From Trochalopteron elliotii (lineage: Eukaryota > Chordata > Aves > Passeriformes > Leiothrichidae): a stretch of 64,000 bases of DNA. Below, one piece after another: positions 33,900-45,377 of this stretch (positions are counted from its first letter, which is position 1; every line of letters starts with the position of its first letter). Location: the NCBI GenBank assembly GCA_024734555.1, contig JANPWX010000619.1, forward strand, positions 3,160,666-3,224,665, written 5' to 3'. The translations under genes were made by a program, and so were the position numbers. The notes beneath the pieces are model-generated. The model saw only the letters and a program-made list of their open reading frames with translations, did no database searches and was not told the DNA's origin.

Positions 33900-36800
33900 T
33901 TTTAAATGAGTAGTCTCTTCCATCCAATTTCCATTTGAAAAGAAGCAGATGAGCCTCCTACTGGGATGAGAAGTTGTGCATCCCTATCTCAGCCATTTGA
34001 CACTATTAAGATGAAACATTTGTGCTGTGTTGTTTTGTGTATTGAGGTAGGGTCGCTCTGAGGTGGAGTGTGAACTGCAGTTTGGGCCAAACTCGTGGTT
34101 TTGTAGAACAGGATGAAGTCAGGCTTCCCTGTACCACTGAGCTATCTATAATAGTTTGAAGGCTGGGTGCTCTGAGGTTCCCCACTTGCTATCAGTCAAA
34201 GTGCACTCTGATAGTGACTAGGCAGTGTAGATGGCAAGGACATTCCTGGGCATGTGATAACATAGGTGTAGTTGTTTCTGTATCTGTGTGTCACCGGTCA
34301 TTAATTTGCATTTATTGACAGCTTGATACTATCACAAGTCTACAACACAGCAATCTTTATAATGTAAGAACAGCAGCTAGCTCTATTTCAAAGAACTAAT
34401 TTGATGGCTCATCCTAAATACCAATTAGCAAGATGAAGTCTTTAGTAATGATTTTTTAAGCATTACTGTTAATTTTCTTGTTGGATTTTTGTAGCTGTCA
34501 TCTGTTGCTATCAGACAGTGTTAATGTGATACACAGTGGTGCTCTTTGTAGGAGTAAAATGAGAAAAACATTTTTGTATTGCACACTGATAGCTACTAAT
34601 TACCTTTGCTGGGGAGAGCTCCATTCTTTGTTGAAGAAGTATTTAAATACATAAACTGGCAGAAAATCATGTAAGGTAAAATGATTTCAATTTTATTTCA
34701 AACTCCATAATTTTTAATAAAATATCTGACTTTTGTTGGAGCTGTACAGGTCACCAGACTGCAGCTGTTTGGCTCAGTGCATCCATGCCAGTCATCTAGA
34801 TGAGGAACCCTTTCAAAGGACTACGCAACTCCTCCTGACATTGGAGTTACAACAGGAATGGGGTGCACATTGGTTCCCAGTTCAGGAGTGCTCTTTTCTT
34901 GCTGTTTGCTGAAGAATATAAATAGTCTAGATCCCTGCTGCAAATGTAGTGGGGGATCAAGATAGCTCAGCCACAAAGCGTTCCTCCTGATGGCTGCATT
35001 TTTTTTGGAAGGGAAAATTGATCCAAGCTGACAGCTGTGCTGGAATGGCTAGACTGCAGCTAAGTCGTTTAAGGCCAGTTTGGGTATCTCACCCACCATA
35101 GCATCTCCTGTGCAAGGAAAGCTCACTTCAACTAAACAGTTATTGTGCTATTTTGTTATTGCTGGACATTAGGACAGTTTGGTTCAGAAGTTATTAAAAA
35201 TAAAGACAGGTATAAATAAAGGAACATACTCTAAACATGGTGAGGGTCTTTTTGCTCTTGCAGTCCAACAGGGCTATAAAATGGACCTGAGATCCAAAAT
35301 CGCTTTATAGATTCCAAAACTTCTACAAAAGCCAAGAGACAGGATAAGATGCAGCTCTCAAAGAGCACAGAGGGACCCTGTCCTTCACTGCAGCAATGCC
35401 CACAGAGGAGCTTAGCCAGCTCTTTGGAGGCCAGCTCATCAGGTAGTCACAACCCAGAATGCAAGTCATAAGCACCTACAGATATTCAAATGCAGCCATC
35501 AGTGCCCAGAAGTGGCAGTAACTGAATGCTTACAGGTATTCAGCATTAAGTGAATTGATAGTTTCACTTTACTTTTTGCTGGTAATGGTCTACTTTATAG
35601 AAAATACACCTGCATGTGGCACTCCAGTTAGTACTTCCAGCAGTGCAAAAATGGAGTGCATCTGGAGAGTGAGCTGCCCAGGATCACTATAATAAACCTG
35701 TGGCTCAGGAAGGTCTGCACAGCCTCTGTCCCTAGCTACCTGTGGTTTGGACAAAGGGGTTAGCATGCTTTGTTATTATCACCAATTTAATTATCAGAAC
35801 TCATAAAAATGCTTTTTTTTATTAGTTAGGGATTTTTTTTCACTGCCTTCCTTCAGTACATTTATATCTGCTGTCTGCAGCAATGACTAAGCCAGACCTT
35901 TGCTTTACTCCTAAGCCTAAAGTAAGTTTTATGAAGAGAGATAGAAAACTCTGTCATTCATTACCTGAGAGAGGAAATTAATAAGAGGCGACAAATAAGA
36001 ACATGTAAGATAGTGAGAGGCAGTGAAGATTGAGGAAAACCTTCTGTTTTCTGAGGCCATGTTTTATCCACAAGATCTGGGGATATTTCTCTATCTTCTG
36101 ATCTAGGTATGGGATGTCCCTGAGGTGGAGACATGCCATCTTTGTCTATCCTCTTCTTTATGTTGATCTCCATGGAAAGTGAAATTCTATGTAAAAACCA
36201 ACAGTGCTGGTAGCAAACTCTAATCATGTTCCTATGCAGACCACAAAGGTACAGGATCCTGATGCTTTTTATTTTTGATACCTATAAATGCGTAGAAAGA
36301 GAGAAACCACCAGCACCAGCTTATCTATTCACATTTTTTCTCGTGCACCAGATTTTGCCTCAAAAACAAGCGTGATGGCATGAAATAATTTTATTTTAAA
36401 ACTGGGGTCATCTGTTTCTCACCATCAGCTGATGAGAGCAGGAGAGATAGTAGCTATTACATTATCTAATGCTTGTCTGAGCATATGTGGTGTTCTTCTA
36501 GCACTTCTATATAATGCCTAAGCTTAAATAGGAGAGTTGGAAAGTGTCTCCATCCAAATGAGCTTGTAGGCTAAGACACCTTTCCAGAACCTGAGAAGTG
36601 CATCTGTCAACTTGCTGACACCAAAGAGGGATGTTCAGCTCTGATAGCCAACACGGTCAAGTGAGCACCCTCACTTCCAGACAGCTTGGTTGTATGAAAT
36701 AGCAATTAAGTGCTTAATTCTCTATGAGGGTTTTAAGAGTAAGCAGTTTCCTTCTGATCTGACAGATCAGAAATCAGTGGCTAAGCACTGGAGAACCAGG

Positions 36801-36989
36801 GTCATTCTGTACTGGCTAGTTAGGGCATTTCTCTATTACCATCTGTTGTGAAGCCTGTTTTGAGATGAGTTTAGCCCAAAAGGTGCTTTAAAGTTTGGCA
36901 CTGCAATAGCCACATATTTTGTGGCTTTATCTTCTAAGCCAAAATCTTCCTTTTTCATTGCCTAAATATGTTTAGTGCGTCTAAAAATC

Positions 36990-37545
36990 AGATCACGTAC
37001 TAACTTCTTATATATGAATATGGCATCTGCAGCCTTTACTAACAACAAGTTTCTATTTTCTTCCGTCTCATTGATAAAGATATTGAATAGCACTGAACTA
37101 AGAATAGATCTATGTGGAACCCCATTATATAATGATGCCCTCTGTGCAATTACTTTTTGGCTGTATCAGCCTTTTCATGCCAGTTAAAATTTGCTACACA
37201 AATTTTATGTAGTGTCACATTTAACCAGAAGGTCAGAGTACAAGGTAAAATAGCTCAGTTATATAGACCCACTTCCTTTAGCAATAGAACTTTTCATTTC
37301 ATCTAAGGATGTAGTCTGTTCTATCACTAATTTTCTGTGAAAACTCATTCACTGAAATGGATTATGCTACTGTCTTTGTAACCTTACTGGTTAGATCCCA
37401 TTCTATTGTATATCCCAGTATTTTGTATAGAATGAATATAAGGTCACTAGATTTTTACTTTGGTACCGTGTAGGCATTTTTTGAAAAATGATAATATGTT
37501 TGATGTTTTCCAGATCACTGAAACTTTGAGAGCATTACAGTATTT
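36990..37545 (-). mobile_element. CR1-type LINE relic (ORF2 part)
   Basis: The + strand contains GATAAAGATATTGAATAGCA directly followed by CTGAACTAAGAATAGATC and TGTGGAACCCCATTA, the antisense of a well-conserved CR1 ORF2 segment. Further right come AATATAAGGTCACTAG and TTTTTGAAAAATGATAATAT plus CCAGATCACTGAAACTTT, in the expected order. It is degraded by many indels and stops. Antisense to the window, like the other CR1 relics here. Confidence 0.7.
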
Positions 37546-37595
37546 TTGAAAGATTGTTCCATGAAGAGTAGAAATAATGAAACACTCTTGTCTCT

Positions 37596-37860
37596 GGAGT
37601 TATATCTTCCACCCACTCACTGCTGTCATCCCAACTCTCTCCACATCCTCTAAATCTTTCCCAATACAGTTCTGCCATGTCATTCCCTCTGTGTTTCTAG
37701 CTCTCCTCCATCACATCACCTAGCTCACCACACCACTGCTGCACACTCCTTCCAGTGTCTTTCATTTCTGATGTAGTCGTCCTTCTCCCCAGCTCCCTTC
37801 CATCTCCAGTACAATATGTCCAGTACAACAAATGCTCCATGTACTCCATGCTCTCTGTAG
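37596..37860. other. Pyrimidine-rich tract
   Basis: The + strand is strongly C/T-biased (TCTCTCCACATCCTC, CTCCTCCATCACATCACC, CTTCCATCTCC). It is not a simple repeat and holds no gene. A short (GCTG)n stretch follows at about 37935-37950. Confidence 0.6.
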
Positions 37861-39239
37861 TCTTCTTTCCATGTTCTCTACCTCTGTATTTTATCCTGCC
37901 AGCTGGCGAAAAGCCAGCACATCTGGCACAGACATGCTGGCTGGCTGGCTAGTACATGTGTGATCACTGAATAAGCTGGCTGCTCCTAAGTGTAAGGGAC
38001 AATGAATTCTCCTCTGTGCCATGAATAGGCTTTCTATTCTACCCAGACATTATTTTATTTTAATTAAATGTGGAGGAAATTAATTCTCTTTGCCACTTCT
38101 GTGCCTCTGCTGAATGTTACATCAACTAACCCAAGGGTGAAAATTATTTGGGCATGGGGGAAAATGTGGGGAGGAAAAGGAAAACTAATGGCTAGATGAA
38201 GGGCCAGCCACACAAACTGCTTTATTTCTTAAGCCACACACAGAAATCAACCTTAGAATGCCTCTTTGACCAATTGCTTTAAAACTGGTGTTAATATTAT
38301 GCCATTCTTCAGATATGAACATTATTTAATGTCAGTGTTTACTGTAAACATTCCTTATGACTGGGAAAACAGGAGGTACTTTTTTAGCACTGAGATGTCA
38401 CTCAGTTTCTTTCCATTTGCCAAACAGAAGAATTTATATCATGCATTGATATGGATTAATAATATATTTTTACAGTAATGGGTCTAATATCAACTTCAAA
38501 CACAAAAGAGAAAAAACATAGCACATATACTTCATAACACAACCCTGAGATTAAGAGGGTCAGTATTAGTTCAGAGGCTTTTGCTGGAGACCTGTAAAAA
38601 CCACGAGCTATAACTTGTGCCGCAAAAGAATGCTGTTGTTAACTTGACTCATGTGAAACCCCTTCAGTTTGCCGGTATTGTGCCCTGAACTGCCCCAGAC
38701 TAGGAAAGTGCACTTCACTTAATATACATATAAAAATACTAAACAACATAAATTCTTCAGCAAGAGCTTGAAGCAGTATCTGTGCTACAATCGTATATCA
38801 CATTAACATTTGATGTTATTACTGCTTCACAGGTGCAACAATCCTTGGTCCTTGCCCCTGTGGGAGAGCAGTGGTTGACTTCTATTTCTTTTTTTAACTG
38901 TTTACATTTTTACTTCAATCATAGTTTGTCTTATCTCTCCCTCTGCAGGAGGGCAATCATCAGTGAGATTTGCCGCGAATACATTGTGGCTGATGTATCT
39001 AATGGAACCTGCACTTATAGCCAGACCTGTCAATAACCCTAGCACCATTACAGCAGATAGCTTTTCACAAGATTGGCTTCTTCTTGCAAAGATTATTCAG
39101 TACCATATGCGCAAACAACAGCAGCCATTATTGCCCTTTATTTCCCACCTCTCCTTTTCTTAGACTACCACATCTCTTTATTATTATTTGACAGCAATGA
39201 AGAATAGCCCAATCTTTGCCATCATTTGGTAACAACAAT

Positions 39240-39360
39240 TCTTGGCACTTTTCATGTTCAAAGGGCTTTGCAGTCATTATCTAATTAATCTTCACAACAG
39301 CTCTATGAGACTGGTAAGAAAGGTTTAGCCTCATTTTATAGATGGGTAACTGAAGCTGTG
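39240..39360 (+). repeat. MIR/L2-like ancient repeat
   Basis: CAAAGGGCTTTGCAGTCATT, AATTAATCTTCACAACAGC, CTATGAGACTGGTAAG and CATTTTATAGATGGGTAACTGA match, in order, the MIR/L2 core words (AGTGCTTTACA, TAATCCTCACAACA, CCTATGAGGTAGGTA, CATTTTACAGATGAGGAAACTGAGGC). It is the clearest of the MIR-like pieces in the window. Confidence 0.65.
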
Positions 39361-39369
39361 AGTTTAGCC

Positions 39370-39430
39370 GCTTGATTTTCAAAGGTGCTGTGCATTCTTG
39401 GCTCCCATTGAAGTTAATGAGAGTGCAGAG
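39370..39430 (+). repeat. Second ancient repeat, candidate, directly after the MIR-like element
   Basis: TTGATTTTCAAAGGTGCTG followed by GGCTCCCATTGAAGTTAATG resembles an old amniote repeat I remember as TGATTTTCAGAAGTGCTGAG with CTCCCATTGAAGTCAATGG. The call is tentative and rests on two words. Confidence 0.4.
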
Positions 39431-40474
39431 GGAGCAACATCTCTGGAAATAAAGGAGCTTGTGCGAGCTGGCATAGGAGGTAAATATCAGCATGCAGTAA
39501 GCATTCCTTGGTCCCAGACCTGTGCCCAGGCTGTTGGGCCAGGCCTCCCTCAAATCTGGGTTGTCACTGGCAATCTGGCCATTAGACCTTGGCTATTCAA
39601 AGCTAGCTTTGCATTTAGATGTTTCAGTGTTACAGGGGGATACTTCAGAAACTCTGCACTTTAAGTTTCACCCCTGGAGTATTTTATCTGTCCTCACTCT
39701 AGACAAAAATACCTTTAATCTGTTAAAGATGTTGCTATGCAATGCAAGCACTAGGTTTCACATATATTGATTCACTTGTAGTTTTATGACTACATTTTAC
39801 AGAAATTGCACTTATTTTGAAATACTCCCTAAGTACTAAGGAACATAGACAGAATGCATTCCCTAATGCTTCCCTAATTCATGGAGGTGGCTGCTTTACC
39901 AGTCACTGTCAGATCCTTAATCAGCAGAGTTGTAAAGCTTGTAGATATTCAGCAAAAGTGCTTAATAAAAATCATTTAATTCTAAATTACAAGAGTGCAC
40001 TTAACCCTAAAGATATTAAAACTGATTGTTTGACGCACTGCACTGAGTGGTAGAAATTTAAAAATAAAAGCTTTCCTTACATGCATCAAAGTGAATAAAT
40101 CATCTAGCCTTCATATCCCAGTATCATGATACTATGCTGTAATAAAATAATCAATTTTGGAGCTTTAAGCTGTAAATATGAAGTACTTCAACCTGACTGG
40201 TGACAACAGGAGAAACTGGGTTTTAAAGAAAAGAGCAAGCATTATGGCTCGCATTCCTGTTACATGGTTCTTGAAGGCCATCTGTCTCTGTGTACTTTCT
40301 GCAATGAATTTATAGATCTGTTCTATAGTCTGGCCGGAGGTACCACATAGTGGAGTGCTGTAGTGGCTGTTAGATACTTCTGGTAATTAATTATAGAACA
40401 TCTACATCTCCCCGTTGTAAGATACACCATAAACCATTTATATTCACCCCTATATGCGTGGATCAGTTCGAGCA

Positions 40475-40535
40475 GACACACTCACAGGTGTGTACACACA
40501 CACACTCGCACACTCATGCACCAGGTGTGCACACA
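40475..40535. repeat. CA-rich imperfect microsatellite
   Basis: Degenerate CA/GT tract with ACACACACACAC interrupted by TCGCACACTCATGC. Confidence 0.75.
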
Positions 40536-42494
40536 GCCCCCTTCCCTCCACAGAGGGGGCCAGCAAAGTTCAGATTTTGGGTGAGCAGAGATGCTGGTAT
40601 TTATTTACATCATATGGAAAGTAATACCTAAGCATATTTAGGTCTCATGTCAAATTTTTTCAATTGAAATTATTTTGCAGTTTGGTTGTTGTTGAAATGT
40701 AACCTTTCTGACAAACATTAGTAGCAGTGATTCTTTTGAAGAAATGTAAAGTTTAACTTTTTTTTTTGGCAGTCAGTAATAAAATTCTTTCTTTTTATCC
40801 AAACTCAACCAATGTTAGTATTCTATTGTCAGAAAAGAGAGGAAATAAAGGTGATGGATGTGTCTGGATTTTGATAAAATGCAAAAACTTATGAAAGTGT
40901 ATTCATTTTTAGAGCAGCAAAAAACCTTTCAAGTTCCATCACATTTCCAATCAGAACAAAAATAATCTTCCTTCAATATCTATTGTGAAAATAACCATCC
41001 TAGAAATATTTTAAAATATTCTTCTCCTAGCTCGTTATATATTGTCTGTCTTCTTGGAACTAGAGGCAGGACTTGGCTAAGATTAGTGCTGGGCAGCAGG
41101 ACTCACCTGGGTGTCAGACTCTGTCACAGTTATGTATTTCTCTCACTGCTGATATTGTTTGCATAAAACCTTTGTCATTTCCTGCTTTATAGCCAGATGT
41201 TTCCAGATGCATTTTTGACAACCTTAATAAGGGCTTTCATGGATTATAGAGTGTTTTATTTGCCTAATTTGGAGGATGTGGGAATGCGCAGATTTTATTT
41301 TCACAGAAGTCCTCCAGAATTATGATATGAAATCTATCAGTTCACAATACTGAGAATTGCTTATATTGCTTATAATTATTAAAATTACATTTTATGATGT
41401 GAAAAACCTCCCATAATTATAAAATTATTTGTGTAAAACCTTTTATGTGCTCTGGTTGTTTGGATTTTCCTTATACCAAAATAGAATTTAAAATCTTTGG
41501 AACAAAGTCAAGGAATCATATGCCTTTTATTTATTTTTTCTTGTAATCTTTTCTGATTAATTTGTACAGTATGTTTGATTGCTTAATTGTTTAATTTTTC
41601 CTTCCATAAACAAGATTAATTGCAATTCACTAGCCTGAATAAATATATACCCATTATAGTAAATAAGCAAGTACTGAGATTCTACTTCTGAGCTGTAATG
41701 AAAACTTAAGATAGATAGAAATGGATGCACCACAGTCCTCTAACTGTGCCTGACATCTCATTACACACCATCAGAATAAAAATGGAAGATTTTGAAAATA
41801 TTATTACATAGTTTACACCCAGGTTAGGTAAGAAGGAGATGAAGGGAGGCACTGTTTTAGAGACCTGCATCTCCTCTCCCATCATTCCTGGTTCTGCCAG
41901 GATAACTTCCTCTTTCTTGCTGGTCTGAAAGAGAGTAATAGGATCGCACCACCCTTTAAAGTAAGAAGCATTCCTACTACATTTAAAGGTCATTCAGCTT
42001 CAAAGAAGCCAAAGTCAGGGTTCAGGAAAGTGCCTGGATTTGTGGATTTTCCATCATACACTTAAAGCCATTCTCATCACATGGTACTGTTATACTTCAT
42101 GTAACAGGTTTGACTTAGTCCACACAGTGCTCACTTGAAAGATAATGGCTTAAATATTATACATCAAGAGGGATGATGCATGAAAAAAATTACTAAAACC
42201 ACCTTTGATAAGTCCCATACTAATGAAAATTGCCATATAGTAATTATCTGATTCAAAAAAGTTCATTTATTTTAATTAACTTGTTTGAAATATTTCCATC
42301 CCCCTGACTCCCAAGATTGGATTAGTCAGTTTCCACAGAGCTGGTCGATTCTGAAATTTTTTTACCCATTTCACAAAAATTAAATATAAACTTAACTTTT
42401 TCTATCAAGGATAAGCATTGTGAGCACAAAATACAATAGCATTTTTTTAAATCACAGTTGAAACATTTTAACCAAATTCAACTGTTCTGACTCT

Positions 42495-42548
42495 GCTTCT
42501 TCTTTTCTTCTTCTTCTCTTTGTTTTTTTTTTTTTTTTTTTTTTTTTT
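42495..42548. repeat. (TTC)n followed by T26
   Basis: A CTT/TTC-rich stretch from about 42495 to 42520 runs into 26 consecutive T at 42523-42548. Simple-sequence DNA; no retroelement body is recognised beside it. Confidence 0.9.
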
Positions 42549-45195
42549 GGTCAAAACCCCAGGTAGAGTGTATGTAAACAGAGTACATAATAATTATGTG
42601 CAGGGTGGTCAGCTAGCTTAAGATAAGGTTGCAAATACAAGTGCCCATATATTGATAATATTAAGAGATTAATATTTATGCATTTTCTTGACAGGAAAAC
42701 TGTAGTAAATTAGTTAAATATGTGTGTTAATAGTTTTGAGAATTGTTAACTTAAAAAGAGCAATCTCATTTTTCTGCATCTTGCATAATTTCCCACGGTA
42801 TTCAAAGAATATGCCACGGTCACCTTCTAATAATTTTGAAAAAAAATATATATATAAAACATACATGACTCTATAAAGGACAAGATAGCAGCAGGAAATG
42901 GTTATTTCTCCTGTTTATATTACTAAATACTTTTGTGTTTAAATTACTGGAAAAGGAAAAAATCTGAAATTTGTTGTAATTGCCATGGGTTTTTTTCTGC
43001 TTGTTTAGTTTTTTGTGTCTATCTTATCTTAGACATTTATGAATTATAAAATTAATTTCACTGCAGCTCATTATGGGCTTCTCTATTTGCTTCCTAGATT
43101 TAAAAAAATGCATTTGCTATACTATTTCTACTGCTTATTCTGTTTGGAAAAAAATTACCATTACAAAATCACAGGTTTGGATTAGGTTTTGGAATTTAGC
43201 CCAAAGATAGAAATTTTTTTAATTGAATCAAAATTAATTATCAGGAAATGCCATTTATCCATGTCCTTTTTCAACCAGTACATATATCCTTGATAATCAA
43301 CGTGAATTTTATATGACACTAATTGCACAGTACAGAAACTTACCTCTGTCTGACTAGATAATTTCTTACTACATGCATTACAGAGAAAAGAAAATCTTCA
43401 GAGTAGCCTACTGGCAGATTTTCAGGTCATGCAAATTAGTATTAAAATCAGTGATCCAGAATGGTTATTGTTTCAATGGCATGAGAAATAATGTATTGAG
43501 TTTTCATTTCCAGGATTTTTTCTTTATTCAGCTCTGGTAGGTGTGTAATACTAAACTCTTGAATAATTCCCTTTTAAATTAAACAGTAGATTCATATCTT
43601 ACCAGATTTATGAGTCCTTTATATTCCACTAAGCCACACTACCCAAATAGTTGTATATACAATTTTGATGAGCTGGTAGTTTAAGTACAGAGATAATACA
43701 GAGAGCTTTTTCTCAAGTGGGTATGGGGATATTAGTATAGTTGGTGTTTAAATATGTTATCAATATGAAATAGAAAAGCCGGAATAAATTCAGTCTGCCA
43801 TGAGCAATCATAATAAGTTTTAGTCTAAAGTTTTTCAGAATGATGTTGATGATATGATAAATCTAAAAGCATGGTGATACTAAAATTACCATAAACTACA
43901 TATTAAGCACTGTAAGTGTGTAGGTAATGCATTTGAGTTCACTGAAAACTGAAAATTACTTGTGGTAGCAGAATTACCTCCAAATTATGTAAAAATAGAA
44001 ATTTGAGTTTCTCAAGAAATTCACTATTATGGCAGTTTTCTGGAAAGCCACTAGGTGGAAGTTATTTTCCTACTGACCAATATTCCTTTCACAGTGGCCA
44101 TTGTTTCATAATATAAAGATGTAAAAGAGTGATTTTCCTTCAGTACTATCCTTGCTAGTGTTTCAAGCAAACAGCACAAAAAGTTGTCACTAACAAAAGT
44201 CCTGGAATACAAAGCTGGAACCTTCCTGACTGGGACAAGCATGAGGCAGGTGCTATTCTACTAATATTAGTGCAAATAAGTTGCTAAAATTTTACCAAAG
44301 TAGAAATTATCAAGCCAAATGCAGGTGAGAAATTTGGCTGTCAAACCAATAATAAATGGAGAAAGAAATTACCACATGCACTAACAAATCTGAGCAGAAA
44401 TTTTAAAAAGAATCTGGTTAAAAGTGCAGAAGTAAAAAGCTCTTTCGTCAAAAATGCTCCCAGCATTTTGGGATCACTATTTTTACTTTATAAAATTAAA
44501 CTCATAGCACAGGCTTTAGAATAAATTATTCTGAGTTTGACTTTCCGGTCTTTTCAGAACTTGTCAGTACAAAACCCAAATAGCAGTGAAATTTGCATTT
44601 TCTGCATTTGCAGAAAAGTCGAAAGGATCATGACTGTTACTGAAAGGATCTATTACCGAACCTCTTCTAAGGAACAAAAAACTTCCTCACCATGCAGGAG
44701 ATGAAGACTGGTCCATGCCATGACATTCCCCGTGGTTTGTTTTGTTGCTCTAGTTGTCCTAATTTCACTAGTAATGAGGAATTGTTATTTGGTGCTGTGC
44801 CAAGGAGGATGTGAATGGCAGGCCGTGCTCACAGTCTCCACTGCAGCTATTGCTTTCTTCTTCTGCCATAGCCTTTACTGAAAGAGTGTGGGATGCACAT
44901 CACCAATAACTGACATAACTTGTGTTTCATGTCAAAAGGAAAATCTAAGAAACACTGAGGGATTCTTGTCAAGGCATGGGATGAGGAGTAAAGAGAACCA
45001 GAGCAGAGCATATCACCCACTTTATCTGGTCTCCAAAAGAGAAGAAAAACAACTGACTGTGGAGCATGAAAGTATAGCAATTACAGACAGCGTAAGTACA
45101 ATGCACACTGCTGGGAATACCATGTGGATATTGTGTGAATATATAGCTCCAATAGGCTACCTGAGATATCTGAAAAGCGTCACTTTCATGGCAAA

Positions 45196-45236
45196 GTTTT
45201 GTTGTTGTTGCTGTTGTCATTTGTTTTGTTGAAAGT
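45196..45236. repeat. (GTT)n-like trinucleotide tract
   Basis: Imperfect GTT repeats with one GCTGTTGTC interruption. Confidence 0.75.
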
Positions 45237-45355
45237 TTTTGGTTTTATTTTTAATAATTGATTAATCTCACAGCAAAGAATTAAGTACCAGGAACACTCA
45301 GCATCTGAGAAAAAAACAACTTTGCCCTTTTAGCACATTTATTCATATGAAAAAG

Positions 45356-45377
45356 AAGCAACATAATTATGTTGCTT
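45356..45377. repeat. 22-bp perfect palindrome centred on TAATTA
   Basis: The half-site AAGCAACATAA is followed without spacer by its exact reverse complement. The centre is ATAATTAT, which contains the homeodomain core TAATTA. The symmetry ends at 45355/45378. A perfect palindrome of this length is unexpected by chance in 64 kb, although AT-rich composition raises the odds. Confidence 0.9.

Larger units (their letters stand above)
30091..36985. other. Intergenic DNA, no gene recognised
   Basis: Apart from the MIR-like stretch at 31258-31385 and the doubled CAGATGTAACTG at 33874-33899, this is unique sequence. Its GC content is somewhat higher between about 34.7 and 35.8 kb. No conserved exon was recognised. 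Confidence 0.5.

Noticed and set aside
42523..42548. T26 as a poly(A) tail of an antisense processed pseudogene
   Set aside because: The adjoining sequence shows no recognisable coding remnant, and the run grades into a TTC repeat, which fits a simple-sequence origin.
44888..45232. 114-codon + strand frame
   Set aside because: It ends in a Cys run from a (GTT)-like repeat. No domain was recognised and it is probably a chance frame.
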